64,000 nt of DNA, from NCBI RefSeq assembly GCF_014236855.1, contig NZ_CP051261.1, positions 2,976,001-3,040,000 on the forward strand, in the 5' to 3' direction. Origin of the DNA: Xanthomonas sp. SI (GTDB lineage: Bacteria > Pseudomonadota > Gammaproteobacteria > Xanthomonadales > Xanthomonadaceae). The notes beneath the pieces are model-generated. The model did not search any database, was not told where the DNA came from, and worked only from the letters and a program-made list of their open reading frames with translations. The translations under genes were made by a program, and so were the position numbers. This document shows, in pieces, positions 28,473 to 40,329 of the stretch (position 1 is the stretch's first letter; each line of letters opens with the position of its first letter).

Positions 28473-29677
28473 GCGCGGCTCCTACGCGGCGCCGCAGCCG
28501 ACTTGCCACGCGCCGGCTTGGCCGCAGCGGGCTTGGGTTTCGCGGCAGGCCTGGACTTCACACCAGGCTTGGACTTCGACTTCGCGGCAGGTTTGGACTT
28601 GATCGGCGGCTTGGGAGTGGCAGCAGAACGCGCAGTGGACGGCTTGGAAGCGGCTTTGCTCCTCGCGCCAGCCGCCTTGGACGCCGCAGCGGCCGCAGGC
28701 CTGGATCGCGACGGCGGCCGCGGTGCGGCCTTGCCGCTCGCGGTCGGCTCCGAGGGCGCCGCCGCAGCGGCCGGCGCAGCGCCCCGCTCCAACCGGCGCA
28801 GCCGCCGCTCCAGATCGGCGATATGCCGATGCGCCGCATCCAGCTCGGTGCGGGTGGGCAGACCCAACTGTTCGCACAGCTGCTCGGTCTCGCGTTGCAG
28901 CAGCGCGCGCAGGCGCATCTGCGCATTGGCGAAGCCGGCGTAGACCTCGCGGAATTCTTCCGACAGCGCGGACGCGGCGTAGGCCTCTTCGGCGGCATCG
29001 ATCCACAGGTCGAACATCGCCCGCGCGTTGGTCAACTGGCGGCCTGGATCCTCGTGCTCGCGCAGCTTGGCCTCGAACACGCCGAAGGCGCGGTCGATCG
29101 CACCCTGCAACTGGCCCAGGTAGGCCTGCAACTGCGCCTGGTAATCCTGCTGCGCCTTGGCCAGCGCGCGCCAGCGCGCGTGGTGATTGCGGCCCGGACC
29201 GAAGCCCGGCATCTGCAGCCACGGCCCGCTGTCGCGCTGCCAGCCCTGCAGCCATTGCGCCGCCTGCTGCAACCAGGGATCCACGCCGGCCTGGCCGGCG
29301 CCGCGCGCCGCGCCGAGCAGCCATTGCAGCATCTGCTCGCGCTGGCCCTGCACCTGCTGTTTCCAGGCGTCGGCCACGTCGGCACTGCTGGCATCGCGCC
29401 CGGCGAACTGTGCCGCCACCTGCTGCATCGCGCCGAACCACTCGCCGGCCTGCTGCTGCAACTGCGACACCGCGTCCTCGGCCTGCGCGCCGGTACCGCG
29501 CGGCAACCACTGCGCCCAGGTGTCGATCGCCTCGCGCCACGAACCGTGGCCGGCACCGTCGGCGGGCGCTTGCGCGGCCGCGCCGCCGCCCTGGCGCAAC
29601 GCGTCGCTCCACGCGCCCCAGTACTGCCGCGCCAACGCTTCGAAATCGCCGGCACCGCTGCCGCCGCTAGCCTTCAT
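28469..29677 (-). CDS. phaE: Class III PHA synthase PhaE subunit with basic C-terminal tail
   Basis: Non-catalytic partner of PhaC, 402 aa. ATG 29675-29677 is preceded by GGGAGG at 6-nt spacing. Residues 1-300 match PhaE: Trp-rich helices, KAQQDYQAQLQAYLGQL, and the C-terminal part with LGLPTRTELDAAHRHIADLERRLRRLE, a coiled coil. From about residue 300 the protein is a 100-residue Ala/Lys/Pro/Ser tail with repeated KPAAK- and KSKP-type units, strongly basic, like the tails of PhaF phasins and AlgP. This tail is longer than in standard PhaE (about 360 aa). Together with PhaC it forms the synthase; the tail might bind DNA. Confidence 0.92.
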   Translation of the reverse strand: MKASGGSGAGDFEALARQYWGAWSDALRQGGGAAAQAPADGAGHGSWREAIDTWAQWLPRGTGAQAEDAVSQLQQQAGEWFGAMQQVAAQFAGRDASSADVADAWKQQVQGQREQMLQWLLGAARGAGQAGVDPWLQQAAQWLQGWQRDSGPWLQMPGFGPGRNHHARWRALAKAQQDYQAQLQAYLGQLQGAIDRAFGVFEAKLREHEDPGRQLTNARAMFDLWIDAAEEAYAASALSEEFREVYAGFANAQMRLRALLQRETEQLCEQLGLPTRTELDAAHRHIADLERRLRRLERGAAPAAAAAPSEPTASGKAAPRPPSRSRPAAAAASKAAGARSKAASKPSTARSAATPKPPIKSKPAAKSKSKPGVKSRPAAKPKPAAAKPARGKSAAAPRRSRA

Positions 29678-29723
29678 CGCCACCCTCCCAGGTCAGACGG
29701 GGATGATAGCAACCTGCCGCCGC

Positions 29724-30344
29724 TCAAGGCTTGGGAATGCGCAGGGTCTTGCTGATCATCAGCGATCCGGACAGCGCGAACAGCAGCACCAGCGGGTGCA
29801 GCAGCCACGGCCCCAGCCGCCATTGGCCCCACCACAGCGCATCGCCGAGATGACCCAGGTGCGCGGCCACCGCGAGCACGATCACCAGCGCCAGGCTGCT
29901 CGGGATCGGCGTGCCTTCGAAATACGGCACCTTGTCGCCGTCGCCGGCCAGCTGCTCGGCGGTGACGTTGTAGCGCGCCAGGCGGCTGACCCCGCAGCAC
30001 ACGAAGAAACTCAGCACCAGCCAGTCCCAGCCGCCCTGCATGCCGCAGGCATAGGCCAGCGCCGCCGGGGCGACGCCGAAGGAGATCACGTCGGCCAGCG
30101 AATCCAGTTCGCGGCCGAGCGTGGACGAGGACTTGCGCCAGCGCGCCACGCGCCCGTCCAGCGCATCGAACACGAACGCCAGCGGAATCAGCGCCATGCC
30201 GATCAGCAGGTCGCTGCGCCGGCCCTCCTGCAGGAAGCGCATCGACGCGAACACCGCGCCGGTGCCGCAGAAGGCATTGGCCAGGGTGAACCAGTCGGCC
30301 AACTGGAATTCGCGCAGCATCGAAAAGTGGCGTTTCATCGGCAT
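29724..30344 (-). CDS. pssA: CDP-diacylglycerol-serine O-phosphatidyltransferase
   Basis: Integral membrane enzyme making phosphatidylserine from CDP-diacylglycerol and serine, the first step to phosphatidylethanolamine. From ATG 30342-30344 it is 206 aa with about six hydrophobic segments. The CDP-alcohol phosphotransferase signature is complete: DGRVAR, eight residues, G, three, D, three, D (about residues 63-85). It is 46 nt upstream of phaE in the same direction and may head that operon; it diverges from the 3-hydroxybutyrate dehydrogenase gene. Confidence 0.94.
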   Translation of the reverse strand: MPMKRHFSMLREFQLADWFTLANAFCGTGAVFASMRFLQEGRRSDLLIGMALIPLAFVFDALDGRVARWRKSSSTLGRELDSLADVISFGVAPAALAYACGMQGGWDWLVLSFFVCCGVSRLARYNVTAEQLAGDGDKVPYFEGTPIPSSLALVIVLAVAAHLGHLGDALWWGQWRLGPWLLHPLVLLFALSGSLMISKTLRIPKP

Positions 30345-30482
30345 AGCGTGGCGGATCCGGCGTGAGAAGAGTGCGACCGGCACAGGGTAGCGTGGCGCCA
30401 CCGCACTGGCGAGGACCGGCGCCATGGCGCCCTCGCCCGGCGCTGCTACGCTGCGCATCTTCCCTCCCGACAGGTGCTTCCC

Positions 30483-31241
30483 ATGCAGACCGTCCTGATC
30501 ACCGGTGCCGCCAGCGGCATCGGCGCCGGCATCGCCCGCGAACTGGCCGCCGGCGGCCGCCACATCGTCGTCAGCGATCTGGATGCGGGCGCGGCGGAAG
30601 CCGTGGCCGCGCAACTGCGCGCGGCCGGCGGCTCGGCCGAGGCGGTGGCGCTGGACGTGGCCAGCGAGGCCAGCATCGGCGCGGCGCTGGCGGCGATCTC
30701 GCGGCCGCTGGACGTGCTGGTCAACAACGCCGGGCTGCAGCACGTGGCGCCGCTGCAGGAGTTCCCGATGGCCAAGTGGGGCCTGCTGATCGAGGTGATG
30801 CTGACCGGCGTGGCGCGCCTGACCCAGGCCGTGCTGCCGGGCATGCGCGCGCGCGGCTTCGGCCGCATCGTCAACATCGGCAGCATCCATTCGCTGGTCG
30901 CCAGCCCGTACAAGAGCGCCTACGTCGCCGCCAAGCATGGCCTGGTCGGGTTCTCCAAGGCCGTGGCGCTGGAAACCGCCGACACCGACATCACCATCAA
31001 CACGCTGTGCCCCAGCTACGTGAAAACCCCGCTGGTGGACAAGCAGATCGCCGACCAGGCGCGCACCCGCGGCATTTCCGAAGCCGATGTGATCGCGCAG
31101 GTGATGCTCAAGCCAATGCCCAAGGGCGTGTTCATCGACTACGACGAACTGGCCGGCTGCGTCGCGTTCCTGGCCTCACCGGCGGCGCGCAACATCACCG
31201 CGCAGACCATCGCCATCGACGGCGGCTGGACCGCGCAGTAG
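30483..31241 (+). CDS. bdhA: 3-hydroxybutyrate dehydrogenase (SDR family)
   Basis: NAD-dependent oxidation of 3-hydroxybutyrate to acetoacetate, the step that recycles PHB breakdown products. 252 aa from ATG 30483 (a GTG lies three codons upstream). Classical SDR motifs: TGAASGIG cofactor loop, NNAG, catalytic Ser/Tyr/Lys in GSIHSLVASPYKSAYVAAKHG, and the 3-hydroxybutyrate-dehydrogenase-like CPSYVKTPLV. It is divergent from pssA-phaE-phaC, which supports a joint role in PHB turnover. Confidence 0.9.
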   Translation: MQTVLITGAASGIGAGIARELAAGGRHIVVSDLDAGAAEAVAAQLRAAGGSAEAVALDVASEASIGAALAAISRPLDVLVNNAGLQHVAPLQEFPMAKWGLLIEVMLTGVARLTQAVLPGMRARGFGRIVNIGSIHSLVASPYKSAYVAAKHGLVGFSKAVALETADTDITINTLCPSYVKTPLVDKQIADQARTRGISEADVIAQVMLKPMPKGVFIDYDELAGCVAFLASPAARNITAQTIAIDGGWTAQ

Positions 31242-31292
31242 CGGCGCGCCGCGTTGCGGCAACACCGACGCCGGCCGATACCGCAATCGATG

Positions 31293-31522
31293 CTGGCGAA
31301 TTTTTCGCCAGCCTGGCGACAGGCGTTGCGCTGCAACGCGATCGAAGTCTTATCCACAGCGTTTGGCCGGTTCCATCCACACCCGCTGTGGAGAAACGCA
31401 GCCGGTACTGGCGAAATTTTCGCCACCCACAAAAATCGGGCAGCAGTTTCAGCGACTTGCCACGCTTGCCCACAGGCTTGTGCAGGATCGATCCACAGCC
31501 GCTGTGGACAAGCGCGGCGCAG
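31293..31522. repeat. Degenerate 115-bp tandem repeat with DnaA-box-like sites
   Basis: Two units of about 115 bp (31293-31407 and 31408-31522). Each begins with a palindrome CTGGCGAAWTTTTCGCCA, has TTATCCACAG (31350) or TTGCCCACAG (31466) at offset 57-58, and ends with a palindrome TCCACA-N5-TGTGGA at offset 83-84 (31376-31392 and 31492-31508). TTATCCACA is an exact DnaA box; the other sites (TGTGGAGAA, TGTGGACAA, CGATCCACA) are near matches. The units keep the motifs but diverge between them. It occupies most of the gap between bdhA and the convergent NUDIX gene. Confidence 0.7.
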
Positions 31523-31534
31523 GCGCGATGCCGC

Positions 31535-32023
31535 TCAGACCCGTGAATAGCGCCAAGACAGCATGCGCCCGTCGCGGTACGGCATCACCCCGTGGAACGG
31601 GCGCGGATCGCCGTCGAACACCAGCGGCAGGAAGTGGCGGTCGCCCTCCCACAGCGGCAGCGCGTCCATCTCCGCCACAGGCACCCAGGCCAATGTGCCC
31701 TCGGCGTTTTCGGTAAAGGGCTCGCCGCTGTAGGCGCTGATCAGGAACAAGAAGCCCAGCCAGTCCTCGCCATGCTTACCGAAACCGGGCCAGCTGATCG
31801 TGCCGCGCAGTTGCAGCGCATCGCATTCGATGCCGGCTTCTTCGCGGATCTCGCGGCGCATGCCGTCCAGCACGTCCTCGTCCGCCTCGACCTTGCCGCC
31901 CAGGCCGTTGTACTTGCCCAGGTGGTGGTCGCCGGGCCGCGCATTGCGATGGATCAGCAGCACCTTGGAGCGGTCGGGCGACAGCACGTAGCCCAGCGTG
32001 GCGACGATCGGGGTGTAAGGCAT
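31535..32023 (-). CDS. NUDIX hydrolase (8-oxo-dGTP diphosphatase-like)
   Basis: A 162-aa NUDIX protein from ATG 32021-32023. The complete NUDIX box (G-x5-E-x7-REIREEAGI) starts near residue 43 and should bind Mg2+ for hydrolysis of a nucleoside-diphosphate-linked substrate. GDHHLGKYNGLGGKVE resembles MutT-like/8-oxo-dGTPases. It is downstream of the DUF1249 gene in the same direction, 57 nt apart. Confidence 0.88.
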   Translation of the reverse strand: MPYTPIVATLGYVLSPDRSKVLLIHRNARPGDHHLGKYNGLGGKVEADEDVLDGMRREIREEAGIECDALQLRGTISWPGFGKHGEDWLGFLFLISAYSGEPFTENAEGTLAWVPVAEMDALPLWEGDRHFLPLVFDGDPRPFHGVMPYRDGRMLSWRYSRV

Positions 32024-32080
32024 GCGGCAGGCGGGCGAGTCGGCGGGCGCGCAGTATGCCGCATCCGCCGCGGCCAACGA

Positions 32081-32587
32081 TCAGGGCGCGGGCGCCGCCG
32101 TGTCCTCGGCCGGGCGCCGCAGCGGCCCGGCCGGCTTCAGCGTGGCCACGCCATGGCCGCGCTCGGCCAGGTATTCCAGCCACTTGCTGAGGAAGGTGTT
32201 CATGCGCATGCGGTGGCTGATCAGTTCCGCCGGCGGCGGATACAGCCCCATCACGTCCTGCCAGCGGCGGCCGACGTAGCAATGCGTGGTCTCGGCCTGG
32301 CGCGCGTCGCGGTACAGGCGCACGTAGGCCGACGGATCCGGCTCGCCGGTGAGCGGGTCGCACAGGTCGTAGGTGATGCGCAGTTCCACCGTGTAGCGGT
32401 GGTGTTCGATCACGTCCAGGCGCAGGTCCAGGCCGTCGCCGATCGAGGACAGGTAGCTGCCCACGGCCAGGTCGGACGGCACGAACAGCCGGTTCAGGTG
32501 CACGAAGTTCTCGGCGTACAGCCCCATCAGCCAGCCGAATCGGCTCAGCCGGGGGATGCGTTCGCTGCGGGTCAGGGCGTGTTGCAT
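32081..32587 (-). CDS. DUF1249 (YqiB-like) protein
   Basis: A 168-aa cytoplasmic protein without membrane segments. RFGWLMGLYAENFVHLNRLF at the N-terminus and the VRLYRDARQAE region are the DUF1249 pattern; the last 30 residues are Pro/Ala-rich. In other gammaproteobacteria this family sits beside a NUDIX gene (nudF-yqiB), as here, but its biochemical role is unknown. Confidence 0.87.
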   Translation of the reverse strand: MQHALTRSERIPRLSRFGWLMGLYAENFVHLNRLFVPSDLAVGSYLSSIGDGLDLRLDVIEHHRYTVELRITYDLCDPLTGEPDPSAYVRLYRDARQAETTHCYVGRRWQDVMGLYPPPAELISHRMRMNTFLSKWLEYLAERGHGVATLKPAGPLRRPAEDTAAPAP

Positions 32588-32733
32588 GGAGCCGATGCTA
32601 CACGCTGCAACGCCGCCGCGGCAGCATTGACGGATCGCCCGCGCCGGCCTACCTTGGAAGTCTCGGCACCGAGGCGCGATCGCCTCACAGATGGGCCGAT
32701 TTCACGCAGGCGCCACGATCCACGCTGCCGCGC

Positions 32734-33555
32734 TCAGAACATCTCGCGCTGCAGCCCCAGCGTCGCCAGCACCTTGCTGGAAATTTCCTCGATCGAGGTA
32801 TGCGTGGTGCTCAGCGTCGGGATCCGCTCCATCCTGAACATGGTCTCGGCCGCGGACACCTCGCGCCGACACGTCTCCAGGTTGGAATAGCGCGAATTCG
32901 GCCGCCGTTCCTGGCGAATCTGCTGCAGCCGATCCGGATCGATGGTCAGCCCGAACAGCTTGCTGCGATACGGACGCAAGCGCGGCGGCAGCCGGTCGTG
33001 CTCCAGATCCTCCTCGGTCAGCGGATAGTTGGCCGCACGCACACCGTAGTGCAGCGCCAGGTAGATGCAGGTCGGCGTCTTGCCGGCGCGCGAGACGGCG
33101 ACCAGGATCAGGTCGGCCTCGTCGTAGTTGATCGCGATGCCGTCGTCGTGGGTCAGCGCGAAGTTCATCGCGTTGATACGCCGGTGATAGGTCTCGAAAT
33201 CGACCAGGCCGTGCGCCTGCCCCACCCGCGAATGCCGCGGCGCGTTCAACTCGCGCTCCAGCGGCTCGATGAACGGCGCGAACACGTCGAGCATCAAGGC
33301 CCCGCTTTCCGACAGCAGCATGCTCAGCTGCGGATCGACGCAGGAATTGACCACGATCGGCCGCACCTGATAGCGCTCGCCGGCGGCATGGATACGCTGC
33401 GCCGCCTCGCGCGCTTTTTCCGGATCGTCTACGAACGACATGCGGTCGGTGACGAAGCTGAAACCGCTGAACTGGGTGAGCAGGCTATGCCCAATGGTTT
33501 CAGCGGTGATACCGGTTCCATCGGACACGTAGAACACCGGTCGGATCGTCGACAT
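32734..33555 (-). CDS. ppsR: Phosphoenolpyruvate synthase regulatory protein
   Basis: Bifunctional ADP-dependent kinase/phosphorylase (DUF299 family) that switches PEP synthase off and on by phosphorylating a Thr near its catalytic His. 273 aa from ATG 33553-33555, preceded by [26 protein letters not shown] at the start and the nucleotide loop [14 protein letters not shown] (about 150) are diagnostic. It is divergent from its target ppsA, 146 bp away. Confidence 0.95.
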   Translation of the reverse strand: MSTIRPVFYVSDGTGITAETIGHSLLTQFSGFSFVTDRMSFVDDPEKAREAAQRIHAAGERYQVRPIVVNSCVDPQLSMLLSESGALMLDVFAPFIEPLERELNAPRHSRVGQAHGLVDFETYHRRINAMNFALTHDDGIAINYDEADLILVAVSRAGKTPTCIYLALHYGVRAANYPLTEEDLEHDRLPPRLRPYRSKLFGLTIDPDRLQQIRQERRPNSRYSNLETCRREVSAAETMFRMERIPTLSTTHTSIEEISSKVLATLGLQREMF

Positions 33556-33701
33556 TGCCTGGATTCTCCTTGCTGAAACCCAACGGATGCCCCCGGCCGC
33601 GCTTGTGCCGACTCGGGTGCGCACTGCATGATATCGGCTTCTTCCCCCACGGACGCGGCCACTCTGCCCGCCTCGGGCGATGGCCCAACGGAGCATCGCG
33701 C

Positions 33702-36076
<2,375 letters not shown>

Positions 36077-36077
<1 letters not shown>

Positions 36078-37036
36078 TGGGCACGGCAGCAACGTTGCTG
36101 GCGGCAGTCGCGGCGGCGACCGCCACCGCACCGGCGGCACGGACACAGCAGCCGTTCAACTGGCGAGACCTGGATTGGGCGCAGTACGCGCTCAACTGGG
36201 GCGTGGCGCTGGTCATCCTGGTGCTCGGGATGTGGATCGCCAAGCGCCTGAGCCAGTGGCTGCACCGCGCGCTGGTTCGCGCGCGGGTGGAGACCACGCT
36301 CAGCAACTTCCTGCGCAACGTCGCCTATGCCTTGCTGCTGGTGCTGGTGTTCGTCACCGCGCTGCAGAAGATCGGCGTGCCGCCGACCTCGCTGTTCGCG
36401 GTGCTCGGCGCGGCCGGCCTGGCGGTCGGTCTGGCGCTGAAGGATTCGCTGTCCAACATCGCCTCGGGGGTGATGCTGATCGTGCTGCGGCCGATGCGCG
36501 ATGGCGACCACGTGGTGGTGGCCGGGCAGGAAGGCATCGTCGACGAGATCCGGATCTTCCAGACCCGCATCCGCAGCTTCGATGAGCGCATGATCACTCT
36601 GCCCAACAGCACCATCACCACCGCGCCGATCGTCAACTACAGCACCCTGCCCAATCGGCGTCTGGAGATCACGGTGGGCGTGGGCTATGGCGACGATCTG
36701 AAGAAGGCGCAGCAGTTGCTGCTGCAGATCGCGCAGGACAATCCGAACATCCTGGAGACGCCGGCGCCGTTCGTGCAGGTCACCAACCTGGGCGAGAGCA
36801 CGGTGGACCTGATGCTGTTCGCCTACGCCAGGAACGGCGACTTCGGCGCGGCCAAGAGCAGCACGCTGGAGAACATCCGCAACCAGTTGCTGGAGAACGG
36901 GCTCAGCATTCCCTATCCGCAGCGCGATCTGCACGTGTACCACCACGATGCCGATGGGCGTCCGATCGCCGAGCTGCTACTGAAGGGCGTGACCGACGAC
37001 GGCGAGACCAAGCAAGGGCCGCCGCTGGCCCGTTGA
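36077..37036 (+). CDS. MscS-family small mechanosensitive channel
   Basis: Inner-membrane channel of 319 aa for osmotic down-shock. The start ATG 36077 overlaps the ppsA stop (TGATG). After a short N-terminal region come three hydrophobic segments; the third carries the Gly/Ala-rich pore helix (AVLGAAGLAVGLALKDSLSNIASG, about 108-131), then the MscS beta domain (GDHVVVAGQEGIVDEI, TLPNS) and a C-terminal mixed domain. Confidence 0.94.
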
Positions 37037-37096
37037 CGCAGATCATTGCGCGAGGCCGCGCCGGACAGGCGCGGCCTGCGTGTCGCGCAGCGCGAC

Positions 37097-37675
37097 TCAG
37101 CGTGCGCCGTTGCCCTGCCCGCTCAGCGCGCCCATGAACGGGCGGTAGTAGCGCAGTTCATCGATCGAGTCGTGCACGTCGCTGAGCGCGGTGTGCGAGG
37201 AGGTCTTGTTCAGTCCCGAGGCGACCGATGGCGCCCAGCGCCGCGCCAGTTCCTTCAGCGTGGACACGTCCAGGTTGCGGTAGTGGAAGAAGCGCTCCAG
37301 CCGCGGCATCTGCCGGTGCAGGAAGCGCCGGTCCTGGCAGATCGAGTTGCCGCACATCGGCGACGCGCCCGGCTTGCACCACTGCGCCAGGAATGAAACG
37401 GTCTGCGCCTCGGCCTGGCCCAGGGTGGTCTTGCTGTCGAGCACGCGCTGCCACAGCCCGGAATGGCGATGCTGGTTGCGGTTCCACTCGTCCATCGCCT
37501 GCAGCGTCTGCAGCGGATGCGCGATAGCGAATTCCGGGCCCTCGGCCAGCACGTTGAGCTGGCTGTCGGTGACCACCGTGGCGATCTCGATGATCGAATC
37601 CTTGTCGGTATCCAATCCGGTCATTTCCAGATCGATCCAGATCAGACGATCGTTGTCCACGTGCGGTTCCGCCAT
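37097..37675 (-). CDS. orn: Oligoribonuclease
   Basis: 3'-5' exoribonuclease of the DEDDh family, 192 aa, that degrades 2-5 nt RNAs and pGpG from cyclic-di-GMP breakdown. [10 protein letters not shown] holds the first acidic pair (Asp15, Glu17); [11 protein letters not shown] and the C-terminal [18 protein letters not shown] complete the active site. It stands alone, convergent with the MscS gene. Confidence 0.96.
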   Translation of the reverse strand: MAEPHVDNDRLIWIDLEMTGLDTDKDSIIEIATVVTDSQLNVLAEGPEFAIAHPLQTLQAMDEWNRNQHRHSGLWQRVLDSKTTLGQAEAQTVSFLAQWCKPGASPMCGNSICQDRRFLHRQMPRLERFFHYRNLDVSTLKELARRWAPSVASGLNKTSSHTALSDVHDSIDELRYYRPFMGALSGQGNGAR

Positions 37676-37784
37676 ATCACCATCCAGTCGTTCGCGGCGG
37701 CGCTGCCGGCGCGGGGGTTTCGTATCGGTCGTGCATGATACCGCGCGTGACCCGGCGGCTTCACATTGGCCAGCGCCGTGGCGT

Positions 37785-38282
37785 TCAACCGCCGAGCAGC
37801 GGTTTGCCGCGTTTGGCGCGAAAATAGTTGGTCAGGCGCAGCCCGGCCGGCGCCGCCAGCACCCCGCCGCGCACCTGCACCCGATGGTTGTGGCGTGGAT
37901 CGGCAACCAGGTCGAACACGCTGCCGCAGGCGCCGGTCTTCGGATCGGCGGCCGCGAACACCAGCTGCGCCACGCGCGCATGCACCACCGCCATCGCGCA
38001 CATCGCGCACGGCTCCAGGGTCACGTACAGGGTGCTGCCGACCAGGCGGTGGTTGCCGAGCCGGCGCCCGGCCTGGCGCAGCGCCACGATCTCGGCATGC
38101 GCGCTGGGATCGTGCTCGGCGATGTTGAGGTTCCAGCCCTCCCCCAGCACCTCGTCGTCGGCCGAGACCAGCACCGCACCGACGGGAATCTCGTCGAACT
38201 CGCGCTCCGCGCGATCGGCCAGCGCCAGCGCGTGCAGCATCCAGCGCTCGTCGCGCGCGGCGGTGTCGCTGTCGGCGTTCAT
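37785..38282 (-). CDS. tadA: tRNA-specific adenosine deaminase
   Basis: Deaminates A34 to inosine in tRNA-Arg(ACG). 165 aa from ATG 38280-38282. The zinc/catalytic motifs are present: HAE (62-64) and PCAMC (91-95), with ACGSVFDLV of the dimer/tRNA region. The start overlaps the mntR stop by 4 nt (ATGA), linking a tRNA-editing gene to the manganese regulator. Confidence 0.95.
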   Translation of the reverse strand: MNADSDTAARDERWMLHALALADRAEREFDEIPVGAVLVSADDEVLGEGWNLNIAEHDPSAHAEIVALRQAGRRLGNHRLVGSTLYVTLEPCAMCAMAVVHARVAQLVFAAADPKTGACGSVFDLVADPRHNHRVQVRGGVLAAPAGLRLTNYFRAKRGKPLLGG

Positions 38283-38743
38283 CGCGCCGCGGCGTGCTTG
38301 CGCACGAACTCGGCGAACACCGCCAGCGTGGCTTCGCTGACATGGTGCTCGATGCCCTCGGCATCGCGCCGCGCGATGTCCTCGTCGATGCCCAGCGCCA
38401 GCAGGAACTGCTCCACGGTCTGGTGCCGCTGCCGGCTGGCCGCCGCCAGCGCTTCGCCGTCCGGGGTCAGGAACACGCCGCGATACGGCCGCTGGATCAC
38501 CCAGCCGCCCTTGACCAGCCGCTTGAGCATCTTCGCCACGGTCGGCTGGGCCACGCCCAGGCGCGCGGCGATGTCCACCTGCCGCGCCTCGCCGCCGTCG
38601 GCCAGCAGGTCGGAAATCAGCTCCACATAGTCCTCGATCAGCTCCAGGCGGTGCGCCTCGCGCACCTGGCGGAAGCTCTCGACCTGCACTTCGGCGTCGA
38701 GCAGCACCGCCCCCGGTGCCGTCAACTTCCCGCTTTTCTGCAT
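38279..38743 (-). CDS. mntR: Manganese-responsive DtxR-family repressor MntR
   Basis: Metal-dependent transcriptional repressor, 154 aa from ATG 38741-38743. An N-terminal winged helix ([29 protein letters not shown]) is followed by the metal-binding/dimerisation helices with [20 protein letters not shown], containing the expected Glu/His ligands; there is no SH3 domain, as in MntR. It is divergent from mntH, with an MntR-like box between. Confidence 0.93.
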   Translation of the reverse strand: MQKSGKLTAPGAVLLDAEVQVESFRQVREAHRLELIEDYVELISDLLADGGEARQVDIAARLGVAQPTVAKMLKRLVKGGWVIQRPYRGVFLTPDGEALAAASRQRHQTVEQFLLALGIDEDIARRDAEGIEHHVSEATLAVFAEFVRKHAAAR

Positions 38744-38830
38744 CGCAACGCCCTTGTCCGGTGCCGGCGAACGCCGGCCGCTGCCTATTCTGGCCGAAAT
38801 CGCGCCTATCGCAGCGATTCGATTTGCCAA

Positions 38831-38860
38831 TGCTAACTAGAATAGCAAGTGCTATATACT
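38831..38860 (+). promoter_or_regulatory. MntR-like operator and -10 box of mntH
   Basis: ATAGCA-AG-TGCTAT (38842-38855) is a perfect inverted repeat close to the enterobacterial MntR box, preceded by another TGCTA half (38831-38835). It overlaps a TATACT -10 box (38855-38860), so bound repressor would block mntH transcription. Confidence 0.75.
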
Positions 38861-38891
38861 CGATCGCGCTCCTCCCACGCACGTTCCCGCC

Positions 38892-40244
38892 ATGGCCGAT
38901 CCCCTGCCCCTGCCCGAGTCCAACGCCGCCTGGCCGCAGGCCAGCGAGCCACCGCGGCGCAGCCTGGGGCGCATGAACGGCAGCGTCGCCGTGCCCAGCG
39001 GCGGGCTCGGCTGGCGCCGCTTCCTGGCCTTCCTGGGGCCGGGCTACATGGTCTCGGTGGGCTACATGGATCCGGGCAACTGGGCCACCGACATTGCCGG
39101 CGGCTCGCACTTCGGCTACCTGCTGCTGTCGGTGATCCTGCTGTCGAACCTGATGGCGATCGTGCTGCAGGGGCTGGCGGCGCGGCTGGGCATCGCCACC
39201 GGCCGCGACCTGGCGCAGGCCTGCCGCGAACACTATTCCAAGCCGGTCAACTTCCTGCTGTGGCTGGCCTGCGAGGCGGCGATCGTGGCCTGCGACCTGG
39301 CCGAGGTGATCGGCACCGCGATCGCGCTGAAGCTGCTGTTCGGCATCCCGCTGACCCTGGGCGCGATCATCACCGCGATCGACGCCTTGCTGGTGCTGTA
39401 CCTGATGCGGCGCGGTTTTCGCACCCTGGAGGCGTTCGTGATCGCGCTGCTGCTGGTGATCTTCGCCTGCTTCATGGTGCAGATCGTGCTGGCCGCGCCG
39501 CCGCTGCGCGAGGTGCTGGCCGGCTTCATTCCGCGCGCCGAAGTGGTGACCAATCCGGCCGCGCTGTACCTGGCGATCGGCATCATCGGCGCGACGGTGA
39601 TGCCGCACAACCTGTACCTGCATTCGTCGATCGTGCAGACCCGCGCCTACGAACGCAGCGACGACGGCCGCCGCTCGGCGCTGCGCTGGGCGCTGGCCGA
39701 CAGCACCATCGCGCTGAGCCTGGCGCTATTCGTCAACGCCGCGATCCTGGTGCTGGCCGCGGCGGTATTCCATGCGCACGGCCGGACCGACGTGGAGGAG
39801 ATCGAGCAGGCCTACGAGCTGCTGGCGCCGATGCTCGGCGTCGGCCTGGCCTCGACCCTGTTCGCGGTGGCGCTGCTGGCCTCGGGCATCAACTCCACGG
39901 TGACCGCGACGCTGGCCGGGCAGATCGTGATGGAGGGCTTCCTGCACCTGCGCATCCCGGCCTGGGCGCGGCGCCTGCTGACCCGCGGTCTGGCGATCGT
40001 GCCGGTGGTGGTGGTGACCTGGCTCTACGGCGAGCAAGGCACCGCCAAGCTGCTGGTGCTGAGTCAGGTGCTGCTGTCGATGCAGCTGCCGTTCGCGGTG
40101 ATCCCGCTGGTGCGCTTCGTCGCCGACAAACGCAAGATGGGCGCGCTGGTCGCGCCGCGCTGGCTGATCGGGCTGTCGTGGGTCATCGCCGCGCTGATCG
40201 TGGCGCTGAACGTGAAACTGCTCGGCGATACCTTGCTGCACTGA
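38892..40244 (+). CDS. mntH: Nramp-type Mn2+/H+ symporter
   Basis: Proton-coupled divalent-metal importer of the inner membrane, 450 aa with about 11 hydrophobic helices. The metal-site motifs DPGN (60-63) and MPHN (237-240) are intact. A 40-residue Pro-rich cytoplasmic start precedes the first helix. Manganese uptake is inferred from these motifs and from the divergent mntR. Confidence 0.96.
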   Translation: MADPLPLPESNAAWPQASEPPRRSLGRMNGSVAVPSGGLGWRRFLAFLGPGYMVSVGYMDPGNWATDIAGGSHFGYLLLSVILLSNLMAIVLQGLAARLGIATGRDLAQACREHYSKPVNFLLWLACEAAIVACDLAEVIGTAIALKLLFGIPLTLGAIITAIDALLVLYLMRRGFRTLEAFVIALLLVIFACFMVQIVLAAPPLREVLAGFIPRAEVVTNPAALYLAIGIIGATVMPHNLYLHSSIVQTRAYERSDDGRRSALRWALADSTIALSLALFVNAAILVLAAAVFHAHGRTDVEEIEQAYELLAPMLGVGLASTLFAVALLASGINSTVTATLAGQIVMEGFLHLRIPAWARRLLTRGLAIVPVVVVTWLYGEQGTAKLLVLSQVLLSMQLPFAVIPLVRFVADKRKMGALVAPRWLIGLSWVIAALIVALNVKLLGDTLLH

Positions 40245-40329
40245 GCCGGCGCAAAGACTCAGGCACCGCGCTGACGCGGCGGCTGGGCGATTCTACGCAG
40301 GCGCTGGCTGGCGCCAGCGGCGCCTGCGC

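Noticed and set aside
31293..31522. Chromosomal replication origin
   Set aside because: DnaA-box-like sites are present, but no dnaA, dnaN or other origin-linked gene is nearby and there is no long AT-rich unwinding region; kept as a repeat only.
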